From Planctobacterium marinum (lineage in GTDB: Bacteria > Pseudomonadota > Gammaproteobacteria > Enterobacterales > Alteromonadaceae): a DNA stretch of 64,000 bases. A model generated the notes under the pieces. It saw only the letters and a program-made list of their open reading frames with translations. It was not told where the DNA came from and did not search any database. The translations under genes were made by a program, and so were the position numbers. Numbering within the stretch: the first letter of the stretch is position 1; every line of letters begins with the position of its first letter. Positions 48,327-57,487 of this stretch are shown here, one piece after another. The stretch lies in NCBI RefSeq assembly GCF_036322805.1, contig NZ_AP027272.1, positions 2,604,001 to 2,668,000 on the forward strand, in the 5' to 3' direction.

Positions 48327-49440
48327 ATTGTCCCGACTCGGAAAGCAAATAGGTTTTGGGAACTCTAAGAGGCATGCGGGTAACAAGCTCATAGCCGATG
48401 GTATCGGCCCAGTTTGCCACTTCGTTGGCACTTAATGATTCTCCCCACAAAGTCACTGTGTCTCCAATACGCACTTCGGGTATGTGAGTGATATCAATGC
48501 TGAGCATATCCATCGATACTCTGCCCGCAAGATAAGCGCGCTTTTCCCGAACCAGGACTGGCGTGCCACTTTTCGCATTGCGCGGGTAACCATCTCCATA
48601 GCCAATAGCCACGGTGGCCACTCGGGAGGGCTGCTGCGCTTGCCAGGTGCTGCCATAACCAACCCTCTCGCCCGCATCAATATTGCGGATAGCGATAATT
48701 TTTGATTGTAAAGTCATCACCGGCTGCAGTTGATCTGCATCAGGATGTGCTTCGTTAAATGGCGACAATCCATACAACATAATCCCCGGACGAATATAAT
48801 CACTGCGTCCCTCTGGCCAGCCTAAAATGGTTCCGGAGTTGCCGATACTAGTGGAAATTTGCCGCTCTCCATTTGCAATAATGGCTTTTTTTACCTGTTT
48901 AAACTCTGTGAGCTGTTGCTCTGTATAGGGTTCGTTGAGTAGATCAGCACTTGCCATGTGGGTCATTAAAGTGACCACATTTTGGGTTTTATCCGAGTCT
49001 TTTAAGCGCTGATACAAACGCAAACCTGAGCTGGCATAAATCCCAAGACGATGCATACCTGTATCTATTTTTAACCAAGCCGACAAGGGCTTATCCAGAG
49101 TTTGTTTTTCCAGTGCGTTTATCTGATATTCACTGTGAAACACCACAGAAAAATCATGCTTTGATGCCAGGTTCAATTCACTGGCGCTAAAACAGCCTTC
49201 CAATAAAAGAACTGGCTTGGCTAACCCAGCCTCACGCAACTGCATCGCTTCCTCAATACTGGATACTGCGAACATCTCCACGTGGTCTTGTATGGCAAAT
49301 GCCACCTCTACCGCTCCATGACCATAAGCATTGGCTTTTAAAACTGCCACGATTTTACTCAACGGACTGCAACGTTTGGCGATAGATAAATTGTGACGCA
49401 GGGCATCCAGATTAATGATCATTGCAGCAGGACGAGACAT
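48325..49440 (-). CDS. alr: Alanine racemase
   Basis: A PLP enzyme interconverting L- and D-alanine for peptidoglycan, 371 aa. The PLP Lys35 is in VAVLKANAYGHG, and the catalytic Tyr in ERVGYGSTWQA. It is the last gene of an operon with D-amino acid aminotransferase (12 bases upstream) and pxpABC, which suggests a catabolic or D-amino-acid-linked copy; whether another alr exists is not visible. Confidence 0.94.
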   Translation of the reverse strand: MSRPAAMIINLDALRHNLSIAKRCSPLSKIVAVLKANAYGHGAVEVAFAIQDHVEMFAVSSIEEAMQLREAGLAKPVLLLEGCFSASELNLASKHDFSVVFHSEYQINALEKQTLDKPLSAWLKIDTGMHRLGIYASSGLRLYQRLKDSDKTQNVVTLMTHMASADLLNEPYTEQQLTEFKQVKKAIIANGERQISTSIGNSGTILGWPEGRSDYIRPGIMLYGLSPFNEAHPDADQLQPVMTLQSKIIAIRNIDAGERVGYGSTWQAQQPSRVATVAIGYGDGYPRNAKSGTPVLVREKRAYLAGRVSMDMLSIDITHIPEVRIGDTVTLWGESLSANEVANWADTIGYELVTRMPLRVPKTYLLSESGQ

Positions 49441-49452
49441 AACTATGCTTCC

Positions 49453-50343
49453 TCAATAATCAAATCGATGTTGAAAATACAAACGGGCGGTATCTAACCA
49501 GTGTTTACCGGGCTTGCCATCCGCAATAGTTTTACCTGCAACTTCCACCACTGGCACCACTCCCTTTGTGGAGCTGGTAAGCCAAACTTCATCAGCTGTA
49601 AAAAGCATATCTTGGGTTATCACTGATTCTTGCAAGGTCAATGCAGAATGACGGTCCAGTATGTCCATGATGATACGGCGGGTAATACCAGGTAACAACG
49701 CTGAACTCAACGGGGGCGTATGCACCTCGTTATCTTTGCAAATAAAAACATTACTGGTGCTTGCTTCAGTGATGGTGCCATCATCCCCCAGCAATAACAC
49801 TTCATTTAAGCCCTCTTGCTGAGCGCTTTGAAAGTGCAGCACATTACCCAATAAGGATGTCGATTTAATATGGCAATTGCGCCAACGGAGATCTTGCTCA
49901 AGCCCTAATCGAAGTGGTTTACACTGATCAAAGTCAGGCTCTGTAAGTGTCGGAATTGGGAAGGTCATCATGAAGATGGTAGGTTCAGCATTGTTATGCC
50001 AACCGTGAAAACGCTTTTCTTCTGCCCCTCGCGTAATATGAATATAAATGCCTTGATCAGGTTCAGGATTATATTGGGTCAATTGCTGGCAGAAATCCTG
50101 CAGTTGTTGCCAGTCATACTGCAACTTTATATCCAGTGCTTGAAGCCCCTGTGTTAATCGCTCTTTATGCCACTGCCAGGCAATCATACGGTTGCCATAG
50201 CAAGGGAGCACTTCATATAGTCCCTCACCAAATAAAAAACCTCTGTCTAGCGGAGAAATTCGCGCTTCTTCCAGAGGCATAAAAGTGCCATTTAAAAATA
50301 CGGTATTCAACGTGTGCTTTTCCAGACGATGAGTTGAGATCAC
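49453..50343 (-). CDS. dat: D-amino acid aminotransferase (class IV)
   Basis: A 296-residue PLP class IV aminotransferase. N-terminal VFLNGTFMPLEEARISPLDRGFLFGEGLYEV matches D-alanine/D-glutamate transaminases. The PLP Lys is in HIKSTSLLGNVL and TEASTSNVFI precedes the C-terminal half. Starts at GTG overlapping the pxpC stop (GTGA); a TTG at codon 12 would remove an N-terminal extension not typical of the family. With alr it could supply D-glutamate. Branched-chain or 4-amino-4-deoxychorismate activity is less likely by motif. Confidence 0.85.
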   Translation of the reverse strand: MISTHRLEKHTLNTVFLNGTFMPLEEARISPLDRGFLFGEGLYEVLPCYGNRMIAWQWHKERLTQGLQALDIKLQYDWQQLQDFCQQLTQYNPEPDQGIYIHITRGAEEKRFHGWHNNAEPTIFMMTFPIPTLTEPDFDQCKPLRLGLEQDLRWRNCHIKSTSLLGNVLHFQSAQQEGLNEVLLLGDDGTITEASTSNVFICKDNEVHTPPLSSALLPGITRRIIMDILDRHSALTLQESVITQDMLFTADEVWLTSSTKGVVPVVEVAGKTIADGKPGKHWLDTARLYFQHRFDY

Positions 50344-51308
50344 ATGGGAAGTATTGGTAGCTTTTGAATGTTAGCCCAATAATCCTTTACCAATTGCTGT
50401 GCAATAGACGGTCGTATTAATGCAAACCGTACTTTGGTTCCCGGCGGCGATTGTAGCAGCCTATGGCAGTCAGGTGAAATAACACTTCCGGGTTTACAGT
50501 AACCTCCCAGAGATTGTCTGTCGTTTAACAAAATGATGGGCTTGCCGGACGGAGGGATTTGCACAGCGCCATAGGCAATCGCATCCGGAGTAATTTTAGG
50601 CAGTTGAGTCAGCACCTTGGTGGAAGTATCCAGGCGATACCCCATACGGTTGAAATCACGACTCAAGGTGAAACCGGTTTGGAAAAGCACTCTTCGCTGA
50701 ATTTTGCTGAGCTGTGCGTACTGAGCCCCCGGTATCAAGCGCAAAATGTGCGTTTCATCATCAAAATATTGTGCGCCAATGTGCTGAGCACTCATAGCGA
50801 CTTGTTGTTCGCTAGAAAAACAGGGAATAGTATCGCCCCTTTTTAACGGGCTGCCTTTACCATCCAGGCCCCCTAATTTTTCTCGTTGATTGGTAGCACA
50901 ACTTCCCAGTACGGGTTTAACCTTAAATCCGCCGCGGATACCCAGGTAAACCCAGGTTCCCTTTCTGGTTGCAGAAATAGACAGTTCATCTCCTTCCTGT
51001 ACTTGCACACTTTGCCAACAATGACGGATATTGCCGTTAATCTCTAACGTTGCCTCAGCCCCTGTCACAGAAATCGTACTATTGGCCTGAACAATACAGC
51101 TGAAATTACCCATGGGAATTTCCAGCAGTGGCAAACCTATAGGGTTGCCACACAAGCGATTGGCAGTATAAGCGGCCCTCGGCTCCATAAACCCGGCAGG
51201 AGCAACTCCAGAAAACAAATAGCCAATGCGTCCACTGTCCTGAACCTGGGTATTAATACCGGGATTTACTATTTTCAGATGGCTGTTTTGCTCACTAATC
51301 AACGGCAA
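50340..51308 (-). CDS. pxpC: 5-oxoprolinase subunit PxpC
   Basis: A 322-residue carboxyltransferase-subdomain protein (KipA/AHS2 type): VQDSGRIGYLFSGVAPAGFME, GNPIGLPLLEIPMG, GIRGGF, then NRMGYRLD and the C-terminal PSGKPIILLNDRQSLGGYCKPG. It works with PxpA and PxpB in ATP-dependent opening of 5-oxoproline to glutamate. TTG start with GAGG five bases upstream, overlapping pxpB by 14 bases. Confidence 0.92.
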   Translation of the reverse strand: MPLISEQNSHLKIVNPGINTQVQDSGRIGYLFSGVAPAGFMEPRAAYTANRLCGNPIGLPLLEIPMGNFSCIVQANSTISVTGAEATLEINGNIRHCWQSVQVQEGDELSISATRKGTWVYLGIRGGFKVKPVLGSCATNQREKLGGLDGKGSPLKRGDTIPCFSSEQQVAMSAQHIGAQYFDDETHILRLIPGAQYAQLSKIQRRVLFQTGFTLSRDFNRMGYRLDTSTKVLTQLPKITPDAIAYGAVQIPPSGKPIILLNDRQSLGGYCKPGSVISPDCHRLLQSPPGTKVRFALIRPSIAQQLVKDYWANIQKLPILPM

Positions 51309-51945
51309 TAAACCTCACGTTCTGCCCCACTTCAAACAATGCCGGTTTTGGTAAAGTAATATCAAACAAGCTTTCATCACAGCGCCCAATCAGGTGCCAA
51401 CCACCGGGTGAATCCTGAGGATAAATTGCAGAGTATTGCTCTGCAATGGCCACCGTACCAGCTGGCACTCTAATACGCGGCTCTGCTCGCCTTGCTAGTC
51501 TCAGCGGCTTAGGCAATCCTTTGAGATAGCCAAACCCCGGAGAAAAACCCACTGCGGTGACGGTAAAAATGGCATCCTGGTGCGCTTGAATCACCTCTTT
51601 TACTGTCATAGCACAGGACTCCGCTACCCATTCCAGATCTGGTCCAAACTCCCCGCCGTAGTGCACAGGCAATGTCAGTAAAGAGGGTGATTGCTTGCCA
51701 GTTTGGAAATCAAACTGTGTCAAACTGCTTTTAAGTTGTGATTTAACCTCTAAATAGGAAATGGCAAATACATTGAAAAACAACGTCACTGACGCCTCAG
51801 CGGCCACTGCATCTTGCAACCAAAGATAGTTTTGTTGTCGAATAAAGACTCGTAAGCTGGCATAAAAAGTCGCATCCGAAGATACAACATTATGAGCAGA
51901 TACCTTTATGGCGTTTTCACCACTGAGGGTAAAACTGAATTTCAT
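51295..51945 (-). CDS. pxpB: 5-oxoprolinase subunit PxpB
   Basis: A 216-residue KipI/AHS1-family subunit. The signature VTAVGFSPGFGYLKGLP and RRAEPRIRVPAGTVAIAEQ with SPGGWHLIGR are visible. Partner of PxpC in the carboxylase-like half of 5-oxoprolinase. In a pxpA-pxpB-pxpC operon. Confidence 0.93.
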   Translation of the reverse strand: MKFSFTLSGENAIKVSAHNVVSSDATFYASLRVFIRQQNYLWLQDAVAAEASVTLFFNVFAISYLEVKSQLKSSLTQFDFQTGKQSPSLLTLPVHYGGEFGPDLEWVAESCAMTVKEVIQAHQDAIFTVTAVGFSPGFGYLKGLPKPLRLARRAEPRIRVPAGTVAIAEQYSAIYPQDSPGGWHLIGRCDESLFDITLPKPALFEVGQNVRFIAVD

Positions 51946-51964
51946 AATGTTTTCTTTTCCTCAA

Positions 51965-52720
51965 CTATTGGTCCTTAATTTTTTGTTCATAGAGCTGGCG
52001 AGCGATGGGTAACGCATCGCTGCCATCACCATGAATACACAAGGTATCTATCTGCATGGTAAGCTCGGTCCCCCTTACACTAGACACTTTACCCTGTTGC
52101 ATAATGGCTCTTGCCTGGGCTATGGCTTCGTCTTTTGATAATAGTGCGCCTTGCTGGTTACGCGGTACCAATAAACCATCATCTTGATAAGCCCTGTCAG
52201 AAAATGCTTCAAAGCAGAGATTGACACCATATTCCGCGGCCAGTTCCTGGTGCTCTTGATTTCGGCTGGTCGCCTGCAAAACCAACAAGAGTTCTTCATC
52301 ATAATCGCTGACTGCCTGAATCACTTGCAACAAAGTATCTTTGTCTCGCATCATGTCATTGTACAAGGCGCCATGAGGTTTGACGTGATGCAGACTGCCA
52401 CCACAGGCTTTTGTTATGCCTTCCAACGCTCCCAACTGATAACACATAAGTGCACGTATTTCGCCTTTTGCTAATGTCATTGAACGGCGACCAAAGCCCT
52501 GTAAATCGGGATAAGCCGGATGCGCTCCGATCTTAACATTGTACTGCAACGCCAACATCACGGTTCGCTGCATCACGTTGGCATCACCCGCATGAAAACC
52601 ACAGGCAATATTGGCCATATCAATATAAGGCATAATTTCCTGGTCCTGCCCCATTTGCCAGGTACCAAATGATTCTCCCATATCGCAATTAATGAGTAAT
52701 GATTTACGTGATTCAGTCAT
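51965..52720 (-). CDS. pxpA: 5-oxoprolinase subunit PxpA (LamB/YcsF family)
   Basis: A 251-residue protein: NCDMGESFGTW, NIACGFHAGDANVM, GAHPAYPDLQGFGRRSM, VKPHGALYNDM and the C-terminal CIHGDGSDAL. It provides the hydrolytic half of the 5-oxoprolinase complex. The start overlaps the 3' end of the frameshifted hydrolase gene by 8 bases. Confidence 0.93.
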   Translation of the reverse strand: MTESRKSLLINCDMGESFGTWQMGQDQEIMPYIDMANIACGFHAGDANVMQRTVMLALQYNVKIGAHPAYPDLQGFGRRSMTLAKGEIRALMCYQLGALEGITKACGGSLHHVKPHGALYNDMMRDKDTLLQVIQAVSDYDEELLLVLQATSRNQEHQELAAEYGVNLCFEAFSDRAYQDDGLLVPRNQQGALLSKDEAIAQARAIMQQGKVSSVRGTELTMQIDTLCIHGDGSDALPIARQLYEQKIKDQ

Positions 52721-53557
52721 TGGAATTTGTCTCTCTTTGCCATGTGCACAAGGTATCTGCGATCAGCTGTGCAGTGAGCTGTGGTTTTTCCAATGGAAAC
52801 ATGTGCCCGACTCCTTTAATGAGTTCATGCTCCAGCTTCGGTTGCTGCTTCAATAATCTTTTCACCATGGGGGGAAAACAGGCATTGGTATATTGCGCGG
52901 TAAATAACTTGGCAGGTACCGTCAACTTGTTGCGAAATAAGTTAAGGTTGTGAGGAATATTACGAAAAATCGCAGTTTCTACCTCTCGCTGATAAGCCAG
53001 TTGTGCGCCTTTGCCTTCGGGTTTTACCGCAGATTGCACGTAATCTTCAATGCACTCAGGGTCAAAATGTTTGAACAGCGCTTTTGGTTTAAAATAATCC
53101 AATACGGCATTGTGGTCTTGCCAACTGGTTTTACGCAGTTTCGATTTTCCTGATGGTGTTACTTTGTCAATCAACGGCGTTTTTTGAGTATGCGAAACAC
53201 ATGACTCATCAACCCTACCATGATAGGTGGATCTAACATGATCAAACCTTTAACCAGGTCTGGCCGCTGGCAACTCACCAGGAAAGATATCACTCCGCCA
53301 AATGAGTGCCCCACCAGATACACCGGCTGCCCGGCATTGGCCTCCAGGAAATGAATTAATTCGTTCACTTGGTTATGCCAATTGTCGTTTACCGGGAAGC
53401 GGCTGTCATGGCCGAATTTTTCCTGTGCGATAACCTCAAAACCATCCGGAAAAAAGCGCCATAATTTTTGATAGCTGCTGGCGGGAAACCCATTGGCATG
53501 GGCAAAATGTAATTTCAGTGCCATTTCTGATGACGATTTCATTGTTGCTAAACTCAT
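52713..53557 (-). pseudogene. Alpha/beta hydrolase split by a one-base frameshift
   Basis: An alpha/beta hydrolase in two frames. The N-terminal part (53557-53171) has the nucleophile motif VGHSFGGVIS and ends RILKKRR at a TGA. The C-terminal part (to 52713) begins just after and holds the catalytic His in GVGHMFPLEKP. The junction is a coding-strand run of six A (plus-strand T6 at 53180-53185). A seventh A would restore the frame as RILKKTPLIDKVTP. Restored length is about 281 aa. It lies one base after the AraC gene and overlaps pxpA. It is a real lesion or a homopolymer error; substrate unknown. Confidence 0.8.
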
Positions 53558-53558
53558 A

Positions 53559-54590
53559 CTACTCTTGGCTGCGATGCCTGTTGCGATATTTATTGCGAAA
53601 CTCGATGGGCGTCATGTTTGACCAGGTTTTAAAGGCGCGCCGAAAGTTAGCTACATCTTCATAGCCTAGTGCCCAGGCAACTTGTTCTACTGGCATATTG
53701 GATTCTACTAAATATTTCTCAGCCTGGGCCTTTTTTGTTGCCACTAAAAGCGAGCGAAACTGAGTACCCTCATCTTGCAAACGTCGATGTAAAGTACGTG
53801 GTGTAACGGATAAAAGGTTCGCTACCGTCGCAATTGAAGGAATATGCTGACTATCTTGTTCCAAGACAGATATCACCATACTTGTGTAATCCCTTTGCTG
53901 CGTGCCTCTTATCTGGCTCAGTTGCTGTTCAAATTGTTGAGTGAGCTGCTTAAGCGCAATGGCATCCGCCTGACTAAAATGATTGTGCAACCAAGCTTTT
54001 TCTAACCTTATCACGCAGCTGTCTTGCTCAAAAACATGAGGAACAGGTAAATACCGAGAAATGTTTTTGTGGTATTCAGGTTGCGCCACATCAAAATGCA
54101 CGGCCTTGATAATGTTGTTCATGTTGGATTGGCCAGACACCATAGTAAAGAGGTTGGCCAAAGTCACTAATACCACCTCACAAAAAGAGCGGTGTACAGC
54201 AGGGTCCATAAAGTTTGAACCAATCTCAATATCAAAGGAGTTCGGCTGTTCGTGAATGGCGGTTCTGATAAAAGGCGTTCGGGTTACCAGATAGCGGTCT
54301 AACAAGCGCGCTGCCTGCGCAAGATCTTCGCAATTTAACAAGCCATAGCCCAGCAAACCATGACTACCAATGCCGAGACGATTGCCCAACTGCAACCCGA
54401 TATCAGGCTGCGGGGCGATAGCCACAGCCTGCTGCATTAATTGCTCGTATTGCTCTTTGGGGATCCATAACGAATCGTCGCAGAGCAATGCATGACTGGC
54501 TTTACACGAATCAAGCCAGACCTTGGGCTCCACTGCCATGTCCTGCAGTAACGCGCCAATATGAGTAATGTAATGAGCAGGTACGTGCAT
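53559..54590 (-). CDS. AraC-family transcriptional regulator (OruR/Arabinose_bd type)
   Basis: A 343-residue regulator. The N-terminal AraC-type ligand domain (about 15-200, with GNRLGIGSHGLLGYGLLNC) precedes the C-terminal double HTH (SVTPRTLHRRLQDEGTQFRS, then PVEQVAWALGYEDVANFRRAF). It is divergent from alkB and first in the hydrolase-pxp-dat-alr run. Both are candidate targets. Confidence 0.9.
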   Translation of the reverse strand: MHVPAHYITHIGALLQDMAVEPKVWLDSCKASHALLCDDSLWIPKEQYEQLMQQAVAIAPQPDIGLQLGNRLGIGSHGLLGYGLLNCEDLAQAARLLDRYLVTRTPFIRTAIHEQPNSFDIEIGSNFMDPAVHRSFCEVVLVTLANLFTMVSGQSNMNNIIKAVHFDVAQPEYHKNISRYLPVPHVFEQDSCVIRLEKAWLHNHFSQADAIALKQLTQQFEQQLSQIRGTQQRDYTSMVISVLEQDSQHIPSIATVANLLSVTPRTLHRRLQDEGTQFRSLLVATKKAQAEKYLVESNMPVEQVAWALGYEDVANFRRAFKTWSNMTPIEFRNKYRNRHRSQE

Positions 54591-54729
54591 AAAACGATAG
54601 TTCTATAATTTTCCCCTAGACTAACCACCTCTCCCAACAAGTGTCAATAAATGACTCCCCTTTTGTCATTTGATCATCTGGCTCAGTGATAACAGATAAG
54701 CGTATTTTTATCCAAAAAAAGGAAAGCTC

Positions 54730-55776
54730 ATGCACCAGGCAAAATTTTTATTGTTTCATGTTTACGCGATATTGGGGATTGCCTCATTTTGGATGAATGG
54801 CAACTGGATAGTTTGGGGATTTCTTGTCACCGTTGGCAGTATCGTAGCCGGAGATTTGTTATTGGGTGACGATGTGAGTGAACCCAAACCAGTCAACAAG
54901 GCGTTTTACAACCTGTTGCTTTGGTGCGCAATGCCTCTGTTAGCCACGCTGGTTGTAATGGCGATCATAACCATTGAGCAATCCAGTTCATGGTTATTGT
55001 GGCTAACGAGTGCCCTTTATGTGGGCTTATTAACAGGAACCTTAGGCACAGTAACGGCCCATGAGTTGGTACACAGAAAATGGGGAAGCTTTTCCCACCG
55101 TGTCGGGCGCTGGTTACTGGCCTTCAGTTTTGACAGCAATTTTGCCATAGAACACGTATTCGGCCACCACATCAATATTGCTACCGAAAAAGATCCCGCT
55201 AGTGCCCCTCGTGGTCGTAACGTGTATCAGCATATCCTTGTATCTAGTATCAGTGGAAATATCAGTGCCTGGAAACTGGAAAAACAGCGCTTGCAGAGAG
55301 CCGAGCACGCGCTTTTATCTCATCACAACCGATTCATACGTGGTGTTATGATGAGTGTCGTTTTCTTGTTAATTAGCTGGATGTTAGCTGGTGTCAATGG
55401 GTTGCTGTTTTTTACACTTTCTGGCCTGATTGCCAAGAGTCTGTTGGAAATAGTGAATTACATGGAACACTATGGCTTGGTAAGAGTTCCCGGTAAACGT
55501 GTCTATCCGAGGCATTCATGGAATGCCAATAACAAAATCAGCAGCTGGTCGCTATTTAACCTAACCAGACACTCCCATCACCACGCCAATGCCAATGTGC
55601 CATTTCAACATCTGAAGCCAATGTCTGATGCGCCTTTTATGCCCACAGGTTACCTGGGCACCATAGGTTTGACACTCATTCCGCCGTTGTGGTTTAAACT
55701 CATGGCGCCTAAATTAGCCCATTGGGATCAGTACTTTGCCGATGAAGGGGAATTACAACTGCTAAACAAGCGTTGA
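54730..55776 (+). CDS. alkB: Alkane 1-monooxygenase (AlkB family)
   Basis: A membrane di-iron hydroxylase that oxidises the terminal carbon of alkanes; 348 aa with about six TM helices. Histidine boxes are HELVHRK, EHVFGHHI and RHSHHHAN, plus the AlkB-specific NYMEHYGLVR. It needs rubredoxin and rubredoxin reductase, neither of which is in the window. AGGA lies before the ATG. Fatty-acid desaturase or xylene monooxygenase relatives have different box spacing, so AlkB is favoured. Confidence 0.9.
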   Translation: MHQAKFLLFHVYAILGIASFWMNGNWIVWGFLVTVGSIVAGDLLLGDDVSEPKPVNKAFYNLLLWCAMPLLATLVVMAIITIEQSSSWLLWLTSALYVGLLTGTLGTVTAHELVHRKWGSFSHRVGRWLLAFSFDSNFAIEHVFGHHINIATEKDPASAPRGRNVYQHILVSSISGNISAWKLEKQRLQRAEHALLSHHNRFIRGVMMSVVFLLISWMLAGVNGLLFFTLSGLIAKSLLEIVNYMEHYGLVRVPGKRVYPRHSWNANNKISSWSLFNLTRHSHHHANANVPFQHLKPMSDAPFMPTGYLGTIGLTLIPPLWFKLMAPKLAHWDQYFADEGELQLLNKR

Positions 55777-55874
55777 GTTTCAGATTAATTTACTCTGGCT
55801 TATGGCTTTTCGTTTCTGGAATTCGGACCGGTAACACCTATATCTGTCAGTGAAGAAGTTAATGGAAGCAGTTT

Positions 55875-56573
55875 GTGTCCGAATTAAATAATGTCCGTCA
55901 CGGCAACATACGACAAGCCATCATGCCCGGTTTTATTTTTGTTGTCATACTTTGGCTGATAAAAACCCTTGAATTCCAATTTGGATTTTCGCTACACCAA
56001 TTGGGTGTTTTTCCCGGGGCAATGGAAGGGCTAATTGGCATTTTAACCGGACCTCTTATCCACGGCTCTTACGAGCACTTAGCCAGTAATAGCCTGGCAT
56101 TATTGTTATTATTGGCAGCACTTTTTTACGGTTACCCTAATTCAAAATATTGGACGTTGGCCACTATCTGGCTTGGCTCCGGCTTAGGCACCTGGTTGTT
56201 TGCCCGCGAAGCCTGGCATTTTGGCGCCAGTGGGCTGACTCACGGCTTGTTCTTTTATCTTTTTGTGATCAGCATTTTACGTCGAGACAAACGTTCCATC
56301 GCATTGATGATGATGGTGTTCTTTATGTACGGTGGCATGATTATGACAATATTCCCCAGAGAACCTGGCATATCCTATGAGTACCACTTTTTCGGCGCAC
56401 TTTTTGGTTTGATTGCTGCGTTGATTTTCAAAAATAGTGATCCCAAACCCATCGAGAAGCAATACGGCTGGGAAATCGAAGACAAAGAAGATGAGTTGAT
56501 AGGTGATGAATGGCAGACCGAGCAAGATCAGGAACACACGATAGTTGAAGAGGAGCAGCACAAACTGCATTGA
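55875..56573 (+). CDS. Rhomboid-family intramembrane serine protease
   Basis: A 232-residue protein with about six TM helices. The catalytic Ser119 is in FGASGLTHG and His171 in YEYHFFGALFG; HGSYEHLASNS matches the family motif with the oxyanion-hole residues. A soluble, acidic C-terminal tail (about 185-232) is extra. GTG start with GGAAG upstream. The substrate is unknown. Confidence 0.88.
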   Translation: MSELNNVRHGNIRQAIMPGFIFVVILWLIKTLEFQFGFSLHQLGVFPGAMEGLIGILTGPLIHGSYEHLASNSLALLLLLAALFYGYPNSKYWTLATIWLGSGLGTWLFAREAWHFGASGLTHGLFFYLFVISILRRDKRSIALMMMVFFMYGGMIMTIFPREPGISYEYHFFGALFGLIAALIFKNSDPKPIEKQYGWEIEDKEDELIGDEWQTEQDQEHTIVEEEQHKLH

Positions 56574-56634
56574 TAGTTGCTAAGTGATAGACAATGGCCC
56601 AAAATTAAGCCAGATAAACTATTCGCAACTAATC

Positions 56635-57132
56635 ATGTTTCAAGTTCGTCCCTTTGTAAAAATGGATTTTGAGTGTGTCCAGGCTATTTATCAGGAAGGC
56701 ATCGATACTGGCCTTGCCACTTTCCAGACTGAAGTAAAATCCTGGTTTGAGTGGGATGCATCATTTTTACATGATTGCCGCCTGGTATTGCTTAACGAAA
56801 ATAATCGAGTTTGCGGTTGGGCCGCGCTATCTCCTGTTTCAAGTCGCTGTTGTTACGCCGGTGTAGCAGAAGTCACTGTGTATATGGCTAGCGATACGCG
56901 TGGCTACGGTGGTGGTGAAATGCTGCTAAATGCCCTTGTCGCCTGCTCTGAAAAACATGGAATATGGACCTTAAAGGCTGGCATTTTCGAGCAAAACAAA
57001 GCCAGTATTCGTTTACATCAAAAATGCGGTTTTAAACTGCTGGGTATTCAGGAAGGATTAGGCAAACTGGGTAACCGCTGGATCAATGTCGCCGCGATGG
57101 AAAGACGTAGTAAAGTGGTAGGAATAGATTAA
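56635..57132 (+). CDS. GNAT N-acetyltransferase (phosphinothricin-acetyltransferase-like)
   Basis: A 165-residue acetyltransferase starting FQVRPFVKMDFECVQAIYQEGI, like the Pat/YncA branch that acylates small amines or methionine sulfone/sulfoximine. The acetyl-CoA loop is SDTRGYGGGEMLL, followed by QNKASIRLHQKCGFK. The frame extends to a GTG at 56584, but the ATG at 56635 matches family N-termini; neither has a clear ribosome site. Converges with the ArsR-family gene. Confidence 0.8.
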   Translation: MFQVRPFVKMDFECVQAIYQEGIDTGLATFQTEVKSWFEWDASFLHDCRLVLLNENNRVCGWAALSPVSSRCCYAGVAEVTVYMASDTRGYGGGEMLLNALVACSEKHGIWTLKAGIFEQNKASIRLHQKCGFKLLGIQEGLGKLGNRWINVAAMERRSKVVGID

Positions 57133-57143
57133 TTCCAAGCGCC

Positions 57144-57446
57144 TCAATCATCAGCACAATAAAGCTCGTAAAGTAAATTAATTACCGGGATGACATTATC
57201 ATCGCGCAGAGAATAATAAATTGTTTGCGCCTCTCGCCGTGTCTCCACCAGTTTTTCTCGTCGTAAAAAACTTAAATGTTGAGATAAGGTGGATTGTGGG
57301 ATAGGTACCTGCTCATTGAGTTCAGACACCGATTTTTCCCCGGATTGCAGCAAACAAAGCAACATCAAGCGATGCTTGTTAGCCAGCATTTTTAACAGAC
57401 TCACTGCCTGCTCAGCATTTTGCTCCATGTCTTTAAATGATTTCAT
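57144..57446 (-). CDS. ArsR-family regulator of the BigR/SqrR persulfide-sensing type
   Basis: A 100-residue winged-helix repressor (MLANKHRLMLLCLL, then VPIPQSTLSQHLSFLRREKLV and YSLRD). Its only Cys residues are Cys31 and Cys97, 66 residues apart, the spacing of the reactive pair in SqrR and BigR that forms a tetrasulfide with persulfides. It lies downstream of the two YeeE/YedE genes, as in bigR operons. Hydrogen sulfide/persulfide sensing is inferred. It lacks metal-binding ELCVCD motifs of ArsR proper. Confidence 0.85.
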   Translation of the reverse strand: MKSFKDMEQNAEQAVSLLKMLANKHRLMLLCLLQSGEKSVSELNEQVPIPQSTLSQHLSFLRREKLVETRREAQTIYYSLRDDNVIPVINLLYELYCADD

Positions 57447-57487
57447 CGCTCGCTACTTTGTTAACCTGTGTCGGGTGAATTAATGCG

